A DNA stretch of 64,000 nt from an uncultured Blautia sp. (GTDB taxonomy: Bacteria > Bacillota > Clostridia > Lachnospirales > Lachnospiraceae): contig CAKROW010000005.1 in assembly GCA_934373235.1 (NCBI GenBank), positions 19,026 through 83,025 of the forward strand, in the 5' to 3' direction. The notes beneath the pieces are model-generated. The model searched no databases. It saw only the letters and a list, made by a program, of their open reading frames with translations, and was not told where the DNA came from. Both the position numbers and the translations under genes were made by a program. Positions 1 to 8,898 of this stretch are shown here, piece after piece; positions within the stretch are counted from its first letter, which is position 1, and each line of letters begins with the position of its first letter.

Positions 1-99
1 GAATTCTTACCCAGGTACTGTCAGATGGATGGAAGAGCCTTTCAGCCAAGGATACCGGAAGGATCGGTGGTCTTATGACAAAAAGAAAGAGGGAAAAAT
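1..99 (+). other. Left edge, unresolved tail of an upstream gene
   Basis: All three forward frames are open at the window edge, so the upstream gene cannot be assigned. Frame 1 stops at 76-78, ahead of the cytidine deaminase ribosome binding site, which is the tidiest arrangement. Frame 3 would run about 35 bases into cdd. Its stretch DTGRIGGLMTKR faintly recalls the conserved end of alpha/beta-type small acid-soluble spore proteins, but too little is present to claim it. Confidence 0.3.
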
Positions 100-513
100 A
101 TGGAGTACGGAAAACTGATCCAGGCAGCTTTTGAAGCACAGAGAAAAGCCTATGCCCCCTATTCCGGATTTCAGGTAGGGGCGGCTCTTCTGGCAGGAAG
201 CGGCAGGATATACGGAGGCTGCAATATTGAAAATGCTTCCTACGGGGCTACAAACTGTGCGGAGCGGACTGCGTTTTTCAGGGCGATCTATGAAGGAGAA
301 AGAGAATTTAAGGCAATTGCCATTGCAGGAAAGCTGTCAGACAGTGATACTTTTGAATATTGTGCACCCTGTGGGATCTGCAGGCAGGTGATGAGTGAAT
401 TCTGTGACGGGGAGGATTTTCTGATCATCCTGCCAAGATCACAGTCAGATTATAAGGTATACAGTCTTAATGAGCTGCTCCCCTTAAGCTTTACAAAGAA
501 AGATATGGAATGA
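100..513 (+). CDS. cdd: Cytidine deaminase
   Basis: Cytosolic zinc enzyme that deaminates cytidine and deoxycytidine to uridine and deoxyuridine in pyrimidine salvage. The 137 residues match the small homotetrameric family (about 130 aa). The catalytic signature is clear: NCAERTA holds the zinc cysteine and the proton-shuttling glutamate, and PCGICRQ gives the other two zinc cysteines. YAPYSGFQVGAAL near residue 20 is the typical N-terminal substrate-loop motif. The ATG at 100 has GAGGG six bases upstream. The next gene starts about 60 bases later, so the two may be co-transcribed. Confidence 0.95.
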   Translation: MEYGKLIQAAFEAQRKAYAPYSGFQVGAALLAGSGRIYGGCNIENASYGATNCAERTAFFRAIYEGEREFKAIAIAGKLSDSDTFEYCAPCGICRQVMSEFCDGEDFLIILPRSQSDYKVYSLNELLPLSFTKKDME

Positions 514-574
514 TGTGGACGAAGGAGGGTAAAAGGATTATACTGGGGGAATAAATACAGAAAGGGGAGTCATA

Positions 575-1579
575 ATGAGCGGAAAGATCAACAGGATTTT
601 AAAGGGAGAACTGATATCCTCCATATTTTATGTTGCACTGGGGCTTTGCCTGATCCTGATCCCCACACAGACTGTGAATGTCATCTGCAAGATCGTGTTC
701 GGGATCCTGATGATCGGTGTAGGAGTGTACCATATTTATATTTATACACGGGGCAGGGAAACTGCCACCATCATGGATCTGCTGAGTGGTGTTGTGGTTC
801 TGGTGCTGGGATTTTTTCTTTTTACCTATCCGCAGATCGTGGTGAAGCTGCTTCCCTGGCTTCTGGGAGCGTTTGTTCTGGTTGACAGTATCTGGAAGTT
901 TCAGGGAGCCTACCGCCTGAAAAAGAAGAACAGGGGAGCGTGGAAGCTCCTTCTGGTGGGAAGCCTTGTTTTTATCGTACTTGGAGTGGTGGTGATCACC
1001 GGGTTTATTCCTAAGATGATGACCATGCTTATGTTTGCGGGAGGCGTACTTCTTGGAAACGGTGTTATGGATATCATATTTTATACAGTGATGAAGTTAA
1101 GCCTGCGGAAAGCCAGAAAACTTGAGGAGAGCCAGCGGAAGAGCCTTGAGGAAAAAGACGGCAGTGAATCCGGGAAAGCCGGAAATACTTCAGAAAACAT
1201 CTCGCAAAGTATTTCAGAGAGTGCTTCCGGGCAGGAGGAGCCTCAGGTCTCCGGGGAGGAATCCGCAGAGAAAAAAGATGAGATTTTGGATGAGTGGAAG
1301 GATGGACCGGAAGGAGAGCATCCGGATACGCAGGAGAAGAAAGAGGAAGATTTCGACGATGGGACTTCTGAGGACAGAGCTTCTGATGATAAATCTTCAT
1401 TAGGTGAAGTCGAAGGATTGACCTGTGAAACGGAGGAACCTGCCGGAATCCAGGAACCGGAGCATACATACACATCCGGGAATGACAGATGGATCGGGGA
1501 GCCGGAAAAAACAGAGATGTCCCTGAAGGATTTTTTCAGAAGTGAAGATGATGATGACCTGGAGGAATGGAAGGACTGA
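575..1579 (+). CDS. HdeD/DUF308-like membrane protein with long acidic tail
   Basis: 334-residue integral membrane protein of unknown role. Residues about 10-175 form roughly six hydrophobic segments in the pattern of the HdeD/DUF308 family, whose members are linked to acid or envelope stress in some bacteria. Residues about 190-334 are a hydrophilic, Glu/Asp/Ser-rich, probably disordered tail. The tail contains two EWKD motifs, one near residue 240 and one at the extreme C-terminus. AAAGGGGAG precedes the ATG. The stop TGA overlaps the ATG of the next gene as TGATG, which suggests translational coupling to the ureohydrolase-like protein. The tail is unusual for the family and could be a partner-docking segment (inference). 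Confidence 0.75.
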   Translation: MSGKINRILKGELISSIFYVALGLCLILIPTQTVNVICKIVFGILMIGVGVYHIYIYTRGRETATIMDLLSGVVVLVLGFFLFTYPQIVVKLLPWLLGAFVLVDSIWKFQGAYRLKKKNRGAWKLLLVGSLVFIVLGVVVITGFIPKMMTMLMFAGGVLLGNGVMDIIFYTVMKLSLRKARKLEESQRKSLEEKDGSESGKAGNTSENISQSISESASGQEEPQVSGEESAEKKDEILDEWKDGPEGEHPDTQEKKEEDFDDGTSEDRASDDKSSLGEVEGLTCETEEPAGIQEPEHTYTSGNDRWIGEPEKTEMSLKDFFRSEDDDDLEEWKD

Positions 1580-2334
1580 TGGATACAGCAAAAACAGTTA
1601 TCATGGATTTTTCCGGGATCTACCGGGAACAGGAATTCCATAAAGGAAAAGATACGGTATGGATACAAGGGGAGGATATTCCGGGAACCAATTGCTACTG
1701 CGACAGTGAGGCCATGGAGTGTATCCGCCGCCGGATCGGGGGATTTTCTCCGGAGGGTATCCACTTTATTGATTCGGGAAACTATCATTATCTTACCAGG
1801 ATCTGGCTGGAGAAGCTTGATGAGCCATTCCGGCTTCTGGTATTTGACAATCATACAGATATGCAGCCACCGGCTTTTGGAGGACTTCTCTCCTGCGGAG
1901 GATGGATCAGGGCGGCACTTGAGGAGCTTCCAGGCCTTCTGGAAGTGATCCTTGTGGGACCGGATGAGGAGGCTTTTTCCAGAGTGGAGCCGGAATTTCA
2001 GAAGAAAGTACGATTTCTGAGCCGGGAGCACCTTGTATTTATGAACAAAAGTGAGAGACAGGAATTTTTCAGGGAGATCCCATCGGGGGAGTCCCTGTAT
2101 ATTTCCATAGACAAAGATGTGCTGAACAAAGAAAACGCGGATACCAACTGGAGCCAGGGGGATATGAGTCTTGAAGAACTTCTGGAGGATCTGAAAGCGG
2201 TTCTGGAAACTTTCGGTGACAGGATCCTGGGAGTGGATATCTGCGGGGAATGTGACAGTCTGGAAGGTGGAGACTGCAGGTTAAATGATCTGTCCAACAG
2301 GAAACTTCTGGAACTGTTTCAGGGAGAATACTAA
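1579..2334 (+). CDS. Arginase/ureohydrolase-fold protein
   Basis: 251-residue protein of the ureohydrolase superfamily (arginase, agmatinase, formiminoglutamase). Six probable metal ligands are seen in the usual order: the His of GNYHYLT, Asp/His/Asp in DNHTDMQ, and the two Asp of SIDKDVL. The usual GGDHS signature is diverged to SGNYHY and substrate-specific loops are not recognisable, so the substrate is unknown. An alternative ATG at 1567 exists. I prefer 1579 because it overlaps the upstream stop as TGATG with a GGAAG-type site just ahead. It lies three bases upstream of lgt in the same operon. A real arginase is possible but not supported. Confidence 0.75.
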   Translation: MDTAKTVIMDFSGIYREQEFHKGKDTVWIQGEDIPGTNCYCDSEAMECIRRRIGGFSPEGIHFIDSGNYHYLTRIWLEKLDEPFRLLVFDNHTDMQPPAFGGLLSCGGWIRAALEELPGLLEVILVGPDEEAFSRVEPEFQKKVRFLSREHLVFMNKSERQEFFREIPSGESLYISIDKDVLNKENADTNWSQGDMSLEELLEDLKAVLETFGDRILGVDICGECDSLEGGDCRLNDLSNRKLLELFQGEY

Positions 2335-2337
2335 TCT

Positions 2338-3102
2338 ATGAAAAATGAATTGATTACCATTGGCCCTTTTACTGTATATGGATACGGACTGATGATCGCC
2401 ATTGGTGTTATTGCAGGATATCTGGCAGCAGAAAAGAGGGCAGAAAAAAAGGGACTTGATAAAGACCAGGTTTTTTATCTGATCCTGTGGTGTCTGGCAG
2501 GTGGGATGGCAGCAGCCAAGATACTGTTCTGGATCACGGAAATGCCGGCTATTATGGAGGATCCGGGCTTTATCCTGGAAACTCTTGGTTCCGGTTTTGT
2601 GGTGTTTGGGGGAATCATTGGCGGTATTCTCACCGGATATATTTACAGCAGGATCCGGGGACTGGAATTTCTGAAATATTTTGATCTTATCATGCCTTCT
2701 GTGGCACTGGCTCAGGGATTTGGCAGGATCGGGTGCCTCCTGGCAGGCTGCTGTTACGGAAAAGAAACAGAAAGTATTTTTTCCATTACATTTCAGAACT
2801 CGGAGTTTGCCCCAAATCATGTGGCATTGATCCCTACAGAGCTTTATTCCTGCGGGCTGGATTTTATCCATTTTTTTGTATTGATCCGGATCGCAGGCAG
2901 AGAGAAAAGGGATGGTATGGTGGCTGCCTGCTACCTGCTCTTTTACAGTGTGGGGAGATTTATCATTGAATTTTTCCGGGGAGATATTATCCGGGGAAGT
3001 GTGGGAATTTTATCTACTTCACAGTTTATCAGTATTTTTACAGGAATTGCAGGAATTCTCATGCTGCTGATACTTAAGGGAAAGAGTGGCAGGAAGGCAT
3101 AG
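2338..3102 (+). CDS. lgt: Prolipoprotein diacylglyceryl transferase
   Basis: Membrane enzyme that transfers diacylglycerol from phosphatidylglycerol to the lipobox cysteine of prelipoproteins, the first step of lipoprotein maturation. The 254 residues have about seven hydrophobic segments. Recognisable family features are the N-terminal GPFTVYGYGLMIAIG, the central GGIIGG loop and the Lgt signature GRIGCLLAGCCYG near residue 130, followed by PTELY. The C-terminal segment GRFIIEFFRGD carries the conserved arginine. It follows the ureohydrolase-like gene by three bases and is probably translated from the same mRNA. Confidence 0.95.
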   Translation: MKNELITIGPFTVYGYGLMIAIGVIAGYLAAEKRAEKKGLDKDQVFYLILWCLAGGMAAAKILFWITEMPAIMEDPGFILETLGSGFVVFGGIIGGILTGYIYSRIRGLEFLKYFDLIMPSVALAQGFGRIGCLLAGCCYGKETESIFSITFQNSEFAPNHVALIPTELYSCGLDFIHFFVLIRIAGREKRDGMVAACYLLFYSVGRFIIEFFRGDIIRGSVGILSTSQFISIFTGIAGILMLLILKGKSGRKA

Positions 3103-3154
3103 GGACGAACTGTTCCGGCATAAATCTTAAAAAAGATCAAAGAGCAGGCGTGCC

Positions 3155-4900
3155 ATGCTGAAAAAAGAAGATTTTGAACCATATATGGAAGCAGAGGATA
3201 AGGAAATCCCCGGGGTGCAGCCGGAAAACCCGGCACAAAGTGAGCACTTCGGGGATTTTATCGTAAAATACATGCAGGATGTGGAAAACACTCTGAAACT
3301 TTTTCCGGGTTCGGTGTTCCGTAAGATCAATGATATGTTCGGGATCATCTATGTGCCTCTGGAAAGACTGGGGGAGCTGGAAGTAGATGGGGTTTCCTAT
3401 AATTCCATACCAAAATGTTACACATGCATGGACAGGGAGGCTGCGGAAACTTCCGGGATCATCAGGCTTCATGATCACCCCTATCTGAAACTGAGAGGAA
3501 AGGATACAGCAGTGGCTGTGATCGATACAGGAATCGATTACAGAAATGATATTTTCAGAGATGCAGGTGGGTCGCGGATAAGATATCTGTGGGATCAGAC
3601 TCTGACAACGCTGCCGGGGGAAAGCAGGGTTCCTTTTGGACAGCTTTTTACGAAAAAGGATCTGGATGAGGCACTTCTGGAAACAGAGCCTGTGAGCAAA
3701 GTGCCTTCTGTGGATACCAGCGGTCACGGAACTGCTCTGGCGGGAATTGCAGCAGGAAAAAATGTACCGGGGGAGAGCTTTACGGGGGCTGCACCGGAGG
3801 CATCCCTGATCATTGTAAAAGTAAAGCAGGCAAAGCAGTATCTCAGGAATTTCTATCTTTATCCGCCGGATGCGGAGGTATTTCAGGAGGATGATATTAT
3901 GCTTGCTCTTTCTTTTGCCATGAAATGGGCAGAGGAGATACGGATGCCCCTGTCTGTGTGCCTGGGAATCGGAACAAGCCAGGGTGCTCATCTGGGATTT
4001 AATGCTTTAAGCCAGATGGTTGACCAGGCAGCAGGATATTCCAGGGTTTCCATAGCTGTGGCAGCGGGCAATGAGGGAAATACCAGAAATCACTGTACAG
4101 GTATTTTTTCGGAGACAGAGGACCGGGTGGTGACAGAACTTCGCATAGGAGAAAAGGAGCAGGGATTTACCATGGAATTCTGGGGAGAACCGCCGGAGAC
4201 TTACGGGATCTCCATTCAGTCACCGACAGGGGAAATCCTGGATGTAAGCAGCTCCATCGGGCCAAGGACGCAGGAACTGTCCTTCATTTTTGTGGAGACC
4301 AGGGTTTTTGTAAATTATGTGTTCATTGAACGGCAGACAGGATATCCATTGGTATACTTCCGTTTTTTTCATCCTGCTGCGGGGATATGGAAGATCATCA
4401 CAAGAACCAGAAACAGACGAACCGGGCGTTTTCATATGTGGCTGCCTGTGGAAGGGCTGATCTCCGGGGAAACCTATTTTCTGGAACCTTCTCCTTATAC
4501 CACTGTAACAGCTCCGGGAGATGCCAGAAACGGGATCACGGCAACTGCCTGTCAGTACAGGGACGGAAGTCTCTATATCGGAGCTGGCAGAGGATATACT
4601 CCGGATGGAATGATAACGCCCCATCTTGCAGCTCCCGGAGTGGATGTGCGGGTTCCCCTTCTTCGGGGCGGATTCGGAAACAGCTCAGGTACCAGCCTTG
4701 CAGCAGCACAGACCGCCGGAGCGGCCGCACTGCTTTTTGAATGGGCGGTCATCCGGGGAAACCAGCCGTTTTTTACAGGAAGCAGCGTAAAGTATTACCT
4801 GCAGCGAGGTGCAAGAAGAGAAGAAAACCAGCAGTATCCCAATCCGGAGTGGGGGTATGGGAAGCTGGATCTGTATCATACGTTTGAGCTGCTGACATAA
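3155..4900 (+). CDS. Subtilisin-like (S8) protease, CspB-like
   Basis: 581-residue serine protease with no signal peptide or membrane segment. The catalytic triad is intact: Asp124 in VIDTGIDY, His191 in SGHGTALAG and Ser514 in GTSLAAAQ. Residues 1-100 look like a propeptide. About 130 residues between the catalytic Asn region (AAGNEG) and Ser514 form a beta-rich insert resembling the jellyroll domain of clostridial Csp germination proteases, which activate the cortex hydrolase SleC. This class is also abundant in Lachnospiraceae outside spore loci, so a germination role is inference. The ribosome site (AGAGCAGG) is weak. The gene ends three bases from the end of the convergent pfp gene with no terminator between them. 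Confidence 0.85.
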   Translation: MLKKEDFEPYMEAEDKEIPGVQPENPAQSEHFGDFIVKYMQDVENTLKLFPGSVFRKINDMFGIIYVPLERLGELEVDGVSYNSIPKCYTCMDREAAETSGIIRLHDHPYLKLRGKDTAVAVIDTGIDYRNDIFRDAGGSRIRYLWDQTLTTLPGESRVPFGQLFTKKDLDEALLETEPVSKVPSVDTSGHGTALAGIAAGKNVPGESFTGAAPEASLIIVKVKQAKQYLRNFYLYPPDAEVFQEDDIMLALSFAMKWAEEIRMPLSVCLGIGTSQGAHLGFNALSQMVDQAAGYSRVSIAVAAGNEGNTRNHCTGIFSETEDRVVTELRIGEKEQGFTMEFWGEPPETYGISIQSPTGEILDVSSSIGPRTQELSFIFVETRVFVNYVFIERQTGYPLVYFRFFHPAAGIWKIITRTRNRRTGRFHMWLPVEGLISGETYFLEPSPYTTVTAPGDARNGITATACQYRDGSLYIGAGRGYTPDGMITPHLAAPGVDVRVPLLRGGFGNSSGTSLAAAQTAGAAALLFEWAVIRGNQPFFTGSSVKYYLQRGARREENQQYPNPEWGYGKLDLYHTFELLT

Positions 4901-4903
4901 GAA

Positions 4904-6130
4904 TTATTTTCGGTATACAAAATCAGGAAGGCCGTCCTCACCAAGAGGAAGTTCCACATTGCCCCGGATCAGAGGCTGGGCATAGCGGATAAAATCTTCC
5001 GTTACATCGGAGCCGTCTGCTGTGATCCATTCCAGAGGAACTGTTTTTTCCTGGTTGCAGATGGCGTTGACATCTTCAAGGGTGCATTTCATGGAGTAGG
5101 GAGAATCGCTCCGGCGTTTGAAGGCAACCATTTTTCCGGTTGCGCCGTTGAGGGCAGCCTGTACACCGAATTCACCGGCCAGGATGGCTTCCTGCTGATC
5201 TGTTTCAGAAAGCATGGAGGAAGAACAGCGCTGGCTGACATTAAGTTCTACAGAACGTGCTTTTACACCAAGGCGGTTTCGTACCAGATTTTCCAGGTAT
5301 TTGCCGCAGCCTGCCAGCATTTTGTGACCAAAGGCATCGGTTCCGGCAGCACTGTCATATTCACAGATAAAAGTACCTTCCCTGTCGTGGATACCCTCGG
5401 AAACACAGACTACAACGTTACAGTTTTTCTCAAAAGCAGAGCTGACCCTGGAGAGAAATTCCTCCACATCGAAATCTGTTTCGGGAAGATAGATGAGGAG
5501 CGGATTATCTCCTGTATATTTGCGGGCAAGGGCAGCGGCACCGGTGAGCCATCCTGCATGGCGGCCCATGATCTCGATGATGGTGACTGATTTCTTTTCA
5601 TAAACAGAGGCATCCAGGGTGATCTCGCGGACTGTGGAGGCCACATATCTGGCTGCGCTTCCAAATCCCGGAGTGTGGTCGGTATTTATAAGGTCATTGT
5701 CAATGGTTTTAGGCTCACCCAGGATACGGATATCACTGCCGATCCGTTCCGCATAACGGGAAAGCTTGCTGACAGTGTCCATGGAATCGTTACCTCCGAT
5801 GTAGAAGAACCATCCGATATTCATCTCCTCAAATTTCTGAAAAAGCTGAGGATAAACAGGATCTTCCAGAGATTCCGGAAGCTTGTAACGGCAGGAACCC
5901 AGGTATGCGCCTGGTGTCCAGGTAAGAGCCTCCAGCCTTTCTCCGGGAAGAGCCTCGCTGAAATCAAGAACAGTTCCCTTTAAAAATCCCTCGATCCCGT
6001 TGACCATTCCGTATACATGCTCAATTTCATCTGTATGGCGAAGTGCTTCAGATACAACACCGTAAAGACTGCTGTTGATAGCTGCGGTAGGACCGCCGGA
6101 CTGACCTGCGATAAGGTTCTTTTTTGACAT
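4904..6130 (-). CDS. pfp: 6-phosphofructokinase, PPi-dependent type
   Basis: 408-residue cytosolic glycolytic enzyme that phosphorylates fructose 6-phosphate. Family positions point to pyrophosphate rather than ATP as donor: the phosphate-donor loop reads GGNDSMDT (Asp where ATP enzymes have Gly) and the substrate loop reads PKTIDND (Lys where ATP enzymes have Gly). The nucleotide/PPi loop GQSGGPTAAIN is at the N-terminus, and MGRHAGWL is the conserved fructose-6-phosphate site. An upstream in-frame start exists, but AGGAGG sits just ahead of the ATG at 6130. A reverse-strand extended -10 element is visible about 35 bases upstream. Confidence 0.9.
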   Translation of the reverse strand: MSKKNLIAGQSGGPTAAINSSLYGVVSEALRHTDEIEHVYGMVNGIEGFLKGTVLDFSEALPGERLEALTWTPGAYLGSCRYKLPESLEDPVYPQLFQKFEEMNIGWFFYIGGNDSMDTVSKLSRYAERIGSDIRILGEPKTIDNDLINTDHTPGFGSAARYVASTVREITLDASVYEKKSVTIIEIMGRHAGWLTGAAALARKYTGDNPLLIYLPETDFDVEEFLSRVSSAFEKNCNVVVCVSEGIHDREGTFICEYDSAAGTDAFGHKMLAGCGKYLENLVRNRLGVKARSVELNVSQRCSSSMLSETDQQEAILAGEFGVQAALNGATGKMVAFKRRSDSPYSMKCTLEDVNAICNQEKTVPLEWITADGSDVTEDFIRYAQPLIRGNVELPLGEDGLPDFVYRK

Positions 6131-6161
6131 TTTTGTACCTCCTGAGTGTCTTTTTCTTACA

Positions 6162-6170
6162 TTGTAGCAG
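6162..6170 (-). promoter_or_regulatory. Candidate promoter of pfp
   Basis: On the minus strand TGCTACAAT forms an extended -10 element about 32 bases upstream of the pfp start codon. The matching -35 region is poor, which fits an extended -10 promoter. Confidence 0.4.
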
Positions 6171-6208
6171 AAAATCAAAAACTTGGCACCTGAAATTTCC
6201 AAAAATAA

Positions 6209-6237
6209 TATTCAAATAGAAAAATCCATGGTATGAT
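6209..6237 (+). promoter_or_regulatory. Candidate promoter of the alpha/beta hydrolase
   Basis: TATTCA and TATGAT are separated by 17 bases, about 75 bases upstream of the hydrolase start and divergent from the pfp promoter. Confidence 0.4.
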
Positions 6238-6310
6238 AGAAACATAAAAACGTTGGAAAAGTCATAAACAGGGGGGACTTTTCTGATAATAACAAGGGAG
6301 GTTTTTTATT

Positions 6311-7117
6311 ATGGGTGAAAGCATGATCACATCATTTGATGGAACAAAGCTGTATCTGAAGAAAGAGACAGCGCCGGGGAACAGAGCTGTTATCGTGATC
6401 GTACATGGTCTCTGCGAGCATCAGGGAAGATATGATTATTTTGCACAGAAGCTCCATGAGGCAGGAATTGGTACGTATCGTTTTGACCACAGAGGTCATG
6501 GACGTTCAGAAGGAGAGGAGACTTTTTACACAAATTTCAATGAGCTTCTGGATGATACCAATGTAGTGGTAGACATGGCGATTGCCGAAAATCCGGATAT
6601 CCCGGTATTTCTTCTTGGACACAGCATGGGTGGTTTCACTGTATCGCTGTATGGTGCCAAATATCCGGACAAGAAGCTTAAGGGAATTATCACAAGCGGA
6701 GCACTGACTGCGGACAACGGCAATCTGATCCGTGGAATCCCCAAAGATCTGGATGTTCACGCACGCCTTACCAATGAGCTGGGTTCGGGAGTTTGCTCAG
6801 TAAAAGAAGTGGTAGAGTGGTATGGACAGGATCCTTATAACAAGCAGTCTTTTACTCCTGGTCTTTGTTATGCCATCTGTGACGGACTTGACTGGTTTGC
6901 AGAAAGAAAGGCAGGATTTAAATATCCGGTTCTTATGACCCATGGGGAAAAGGACGGGCTGGTAAGTGTACAGGATACTTATGATTTCTTTAAAGAAGCA
7001 GGCTCCGCTGACAAGCAGATGAAGATTTACGGAGGCCTGTTCCATGAGATCCTTAATGAGTACTGTAAAGATGAAGTGATAGGTGATATGATCCACTGGA
7101 TAGAAAACAGAATCTGA
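6311..7117 (+). CDS. Alpha/beta hydrolase, monoacylglycerol lipase-like
   Basis: 268-residue soluble serine hydrolase. The HGLCEHQGRY oxyanion region and FDHRGHGRSEG are typical of the monoacylglycerol lipase/lysophospholipase branch. GHSMGGF contains the nucleophilic serine at about residue 106. GEKDGLV and LFHEILNE supply the likely catalytic Asp and His. The substrate, a lipid ester or acylglycerol, is inferred from the family only. AAGGGAGG precedes the start. It is expressed divergently from pfp and followed by a hairpin, so it is probably monocistronic. Confidence 0.88.
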   Translation: MGESMITSFDGTKLYLKKETAPGNRAVIVIVHGLCEHQGRYDYFAQKLHEAGIGTYRFDHRGHGRSEGEETFYTNFNELLDDTNVVVDMAIAENPDIPVFLLGHSMGGFTVSLYGAKYPDKKLKGIITSGALTADNGNLIRGIPKDLDVHARLTNELGSGVCSVKEVVEWYGQDPYNKQSFTPGLCYAICDGLDWFAERKAGFKYPVLMTHGEKDGLVSVQDTYDFFKEAGSADKQMKIYGGLFHEILNEYCKDEVIGDMIHWIENRI

Positions 7118-7133
7118 TATAAATACGGTGACA

Positions 7134-7163
7134 GGGGGCGGCAGGAGCTGTCCCCTCTTTTGA
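7134..7163 (+). terminator. Probable terminator after the hydrolase gene
   Basis: GGGG-CAG pairs with CTG-CCCC in an imperfect hairpin followed by TCTTTTG. Confidence 0.45.
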
Positions 7164-7236
7164 ACGGAGATAAGCATGTATCAGAGCGAAATGCCCGTTT
7201 TAATGCATATAAGCGGACAGCGAAGAGGATCACCTT

Positions 7237-7608
7237 ATGGAAACGGAGGGGATGGAAATGGAAACGCAGGAACTTGAGAGCGTTTTCAGGAAGTTTAAGG
7301 AAACCGGACAGGAAAAACTGCGCCTTGAAACAGCTCTGGAATATTTTGAGAAGGATACAGATCCGCAGCGGACAGGGGAATATGAGGCATATCTTAAACG
7401 ACGTATCCGTCCTGCCATGGAACAACTGATCATCCTGGAAGATGTGGAAAAAATGGAGCTTCTCCACGAAAAAGGAATGTTCGGACAAAAGGAACTGGAG
7501 GTTTTTACAGATATGGCAGAGCGGGAAAAAAAACCGGCCGCTCTTGTGTGGCTTCTCCAGCTTAAAAACAGAAAATATGGATTTAAACAAAAGAATTTTC
7601 AACTGTAA
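7237..7608 (+). CDS. Small hypothetical protein of the VWA/MoxR set
   Basis: 123-residue, charged and mostly helical protein with no signal peptide and no family I recognise. Its neighbours suggest a function: it ends six bases before the VWA-domain gene, which overlaps the MoxR-type ATPase, so the three probably act together. The start is uncertain. ATG at 7237 has AGAGGA seven bases upstream, while ATG at 7258 sits six bases after GGAGGGG and may be the true start, removing seven residues. A regulatory or adaptor subunit is a reasonable guess only. Confidence 0.65.
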   Translation: METEGMEMETQELESVFRKFKETGQEKLRLETALEYFEKDTDPQRTGEYEAYLKRRIRPAMEQLIILEDVEKMELLHEKGMFGQKELEVFTDMAEREKKPAALVWLLQLKNRKYGFKQKNFQL

Positions 7609-7614
7609 AGAAGG

Positions 7615-8898
7615 ATGGATACACAGATGAAAAGAAAATATGAAGAGCTGGGAATCCGTATACTGAATAACATAAGAAACGAATTATACTATTATTTTCC
7701 ATATCTGGACGGCGCTTTTTCCTGCATTCATGGAAAGGCCTGGGATAATACCGAAAACATAGGGACAAACGGGGAGGAATTTCTGTTTCGGCCGGAATAT
7801 CTTCTGAAAGCTTATATGGAAAAGCCGGAAGTGATCCGCAGGGGATATCTCCATATTCTTCTACACTGCTTATATCTTCATATTTTCCGGGGGGAGAAGG
7901 AAGAAAGACGATTATGGAATCTGGCCTGTGATATTGCAGTGGAGAAGATCATATCAGGAGAACAGATCCAGGTTCTGGAAACAGAAGAAAATGAAGTAAA
8001 AACAAAGGTACTTCATATGCTGGGAAATAAAGCCGCTTCTGCACAAAATATCTGTGACAGGCTGAAGCAGGGTGAATTCCCTTTTCCATTCAGGGAGATG
8101 GAGAAAGCATTTTATTTTGATGACCATACACTGTGGGATCTGTGCACAGGAGGAAATACAAAGGAAAAGTGGAAAAATATTCTTTCCTATACAGTTTCCA
8201 ATAATCAGGATCACAGGAAACGGCGGGGAATGCAGAATGGGGATCAGGAAGAAGAAGCGGGCAGGATCCGTCCTGGAAAATATGATTACAAAAAATTTCT
8301 GAAACAGTTTTCGGTTCCAAGGGAGGAAGTGGAACTGGATACAGAGAGCTTTGATTATATTTATTATAATTACGGAGTGGAACATTACGGAAATCTTCCC
8401 CTGATAGAGCCGCTGGAATATAAAGAAGTGAACCGGCTGGAGGAACTGGTGATCGCAATAGATACATCGGGCTCCTGTGATGTGGAGACTGTTCGGCGAT
8501 TTCTTGGGGAAACTTATTCGATATTAAGTGACAGGGAGAATTTTTTCCATAAAATGAAAGTGTATCTTATTCAGTGTGACTGCTGTATTCAGGATGTGCA
8601 GGTGATACATTCAGAAGAGGAATGGAAAACGTGCAGCAGGAATATTGTGATCCGGGGACGGGGCGGAACAGATTTCCGGCCTGTATTCCGGTATGTGAAG
8701 GAACAGCAGGAAAAAAAGGAGATCCGCAGGTTAAGAGCACTGATCTATTTTACAGACGGAGACGGGATCTATCCAGGCAGCAGGCCTGATCATGAAACTG
8801 CTTTTGTATTTTTGCATAAATCAGAAAAAATGGAACTTGTTCCGCCCTGGGCGATCAGGCTTGTGGCAGAGCAGGAAGGAGCGGGACACAAAATATGA
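7615..8898 (+). CDS. VWA domain protein with DUF2201-like N-terminus
   Basis: 427-residue cytosolic protein. Residues about 1-250 resemble the DUF2201 putative metallopeptidase region; HILLHCLYLH near residue 82 is a diverged His-rich helix, but a classical HExxH is absent. Residues about 275-420 form a von Willebrand factor A domain with an intact metal-ion-dependent adhesion site: DTSGS, then the threonine of GGTDF and the aspartate of FTDGDG. This architecture is normally encoded beside a MoxR-type AAA+ ATPase, and here the stop overlaps the ATPase start as ATGA. Such pairs act as chaperone-like complexes for metal insertion or complex assembly in studied cases. The client here is unknown. 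Confidence 0.8.
   Translation: MDTQMKRKYEELGIRILNNIRNELYYYFPYLDGAFSCIHGKAWDNTENIGTNGEEFLFRPEYLLKAYMEKPEVIRRGYLHILLHCLYLHIFRGEKEERRLWNLACDIAVEKIISGEQIQVLETEENEVKTKVLHMLGNKAASAQNICDRLKQGEFPFPFREMEKAFYFDDHTLWDLCTGGNTKEKWKNILSYTVSNNQDHRKRRGMQNGDQEEEAGRIRPGKYDYKKFLKQFSVPREEVELDTESFDYIYYNYGVEHYGNLPLIEPLEYKEVNRLEELVIAIDTSGSCDVETVRRFLGETYSILSDRENFFHKMKVYLIQCDCCIQDVQVIHSEEEWKTCSRNIVIRGRGGTDFRPVFRYVKEQQEKKEIRRLRALIYFTDGDGIYPGSRPDHETAFVFLHKSEKMELVPPWAIRLVAEQEGAGHKI

Noticed and set aside
1..99. Possible SASP-like C-terminus in frame 3
   Set aside because: Only about 40 residues are visible, the frame would overlap cdd by about 35 bases, and the other two frames are equally open at the edge.
1074..1475. 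133-aa minus-strand ORF opposite the DUF308 tail
   Set aside because: It mirrors the acidic tail coding bias, has no ribosome site and no recognisable domain.
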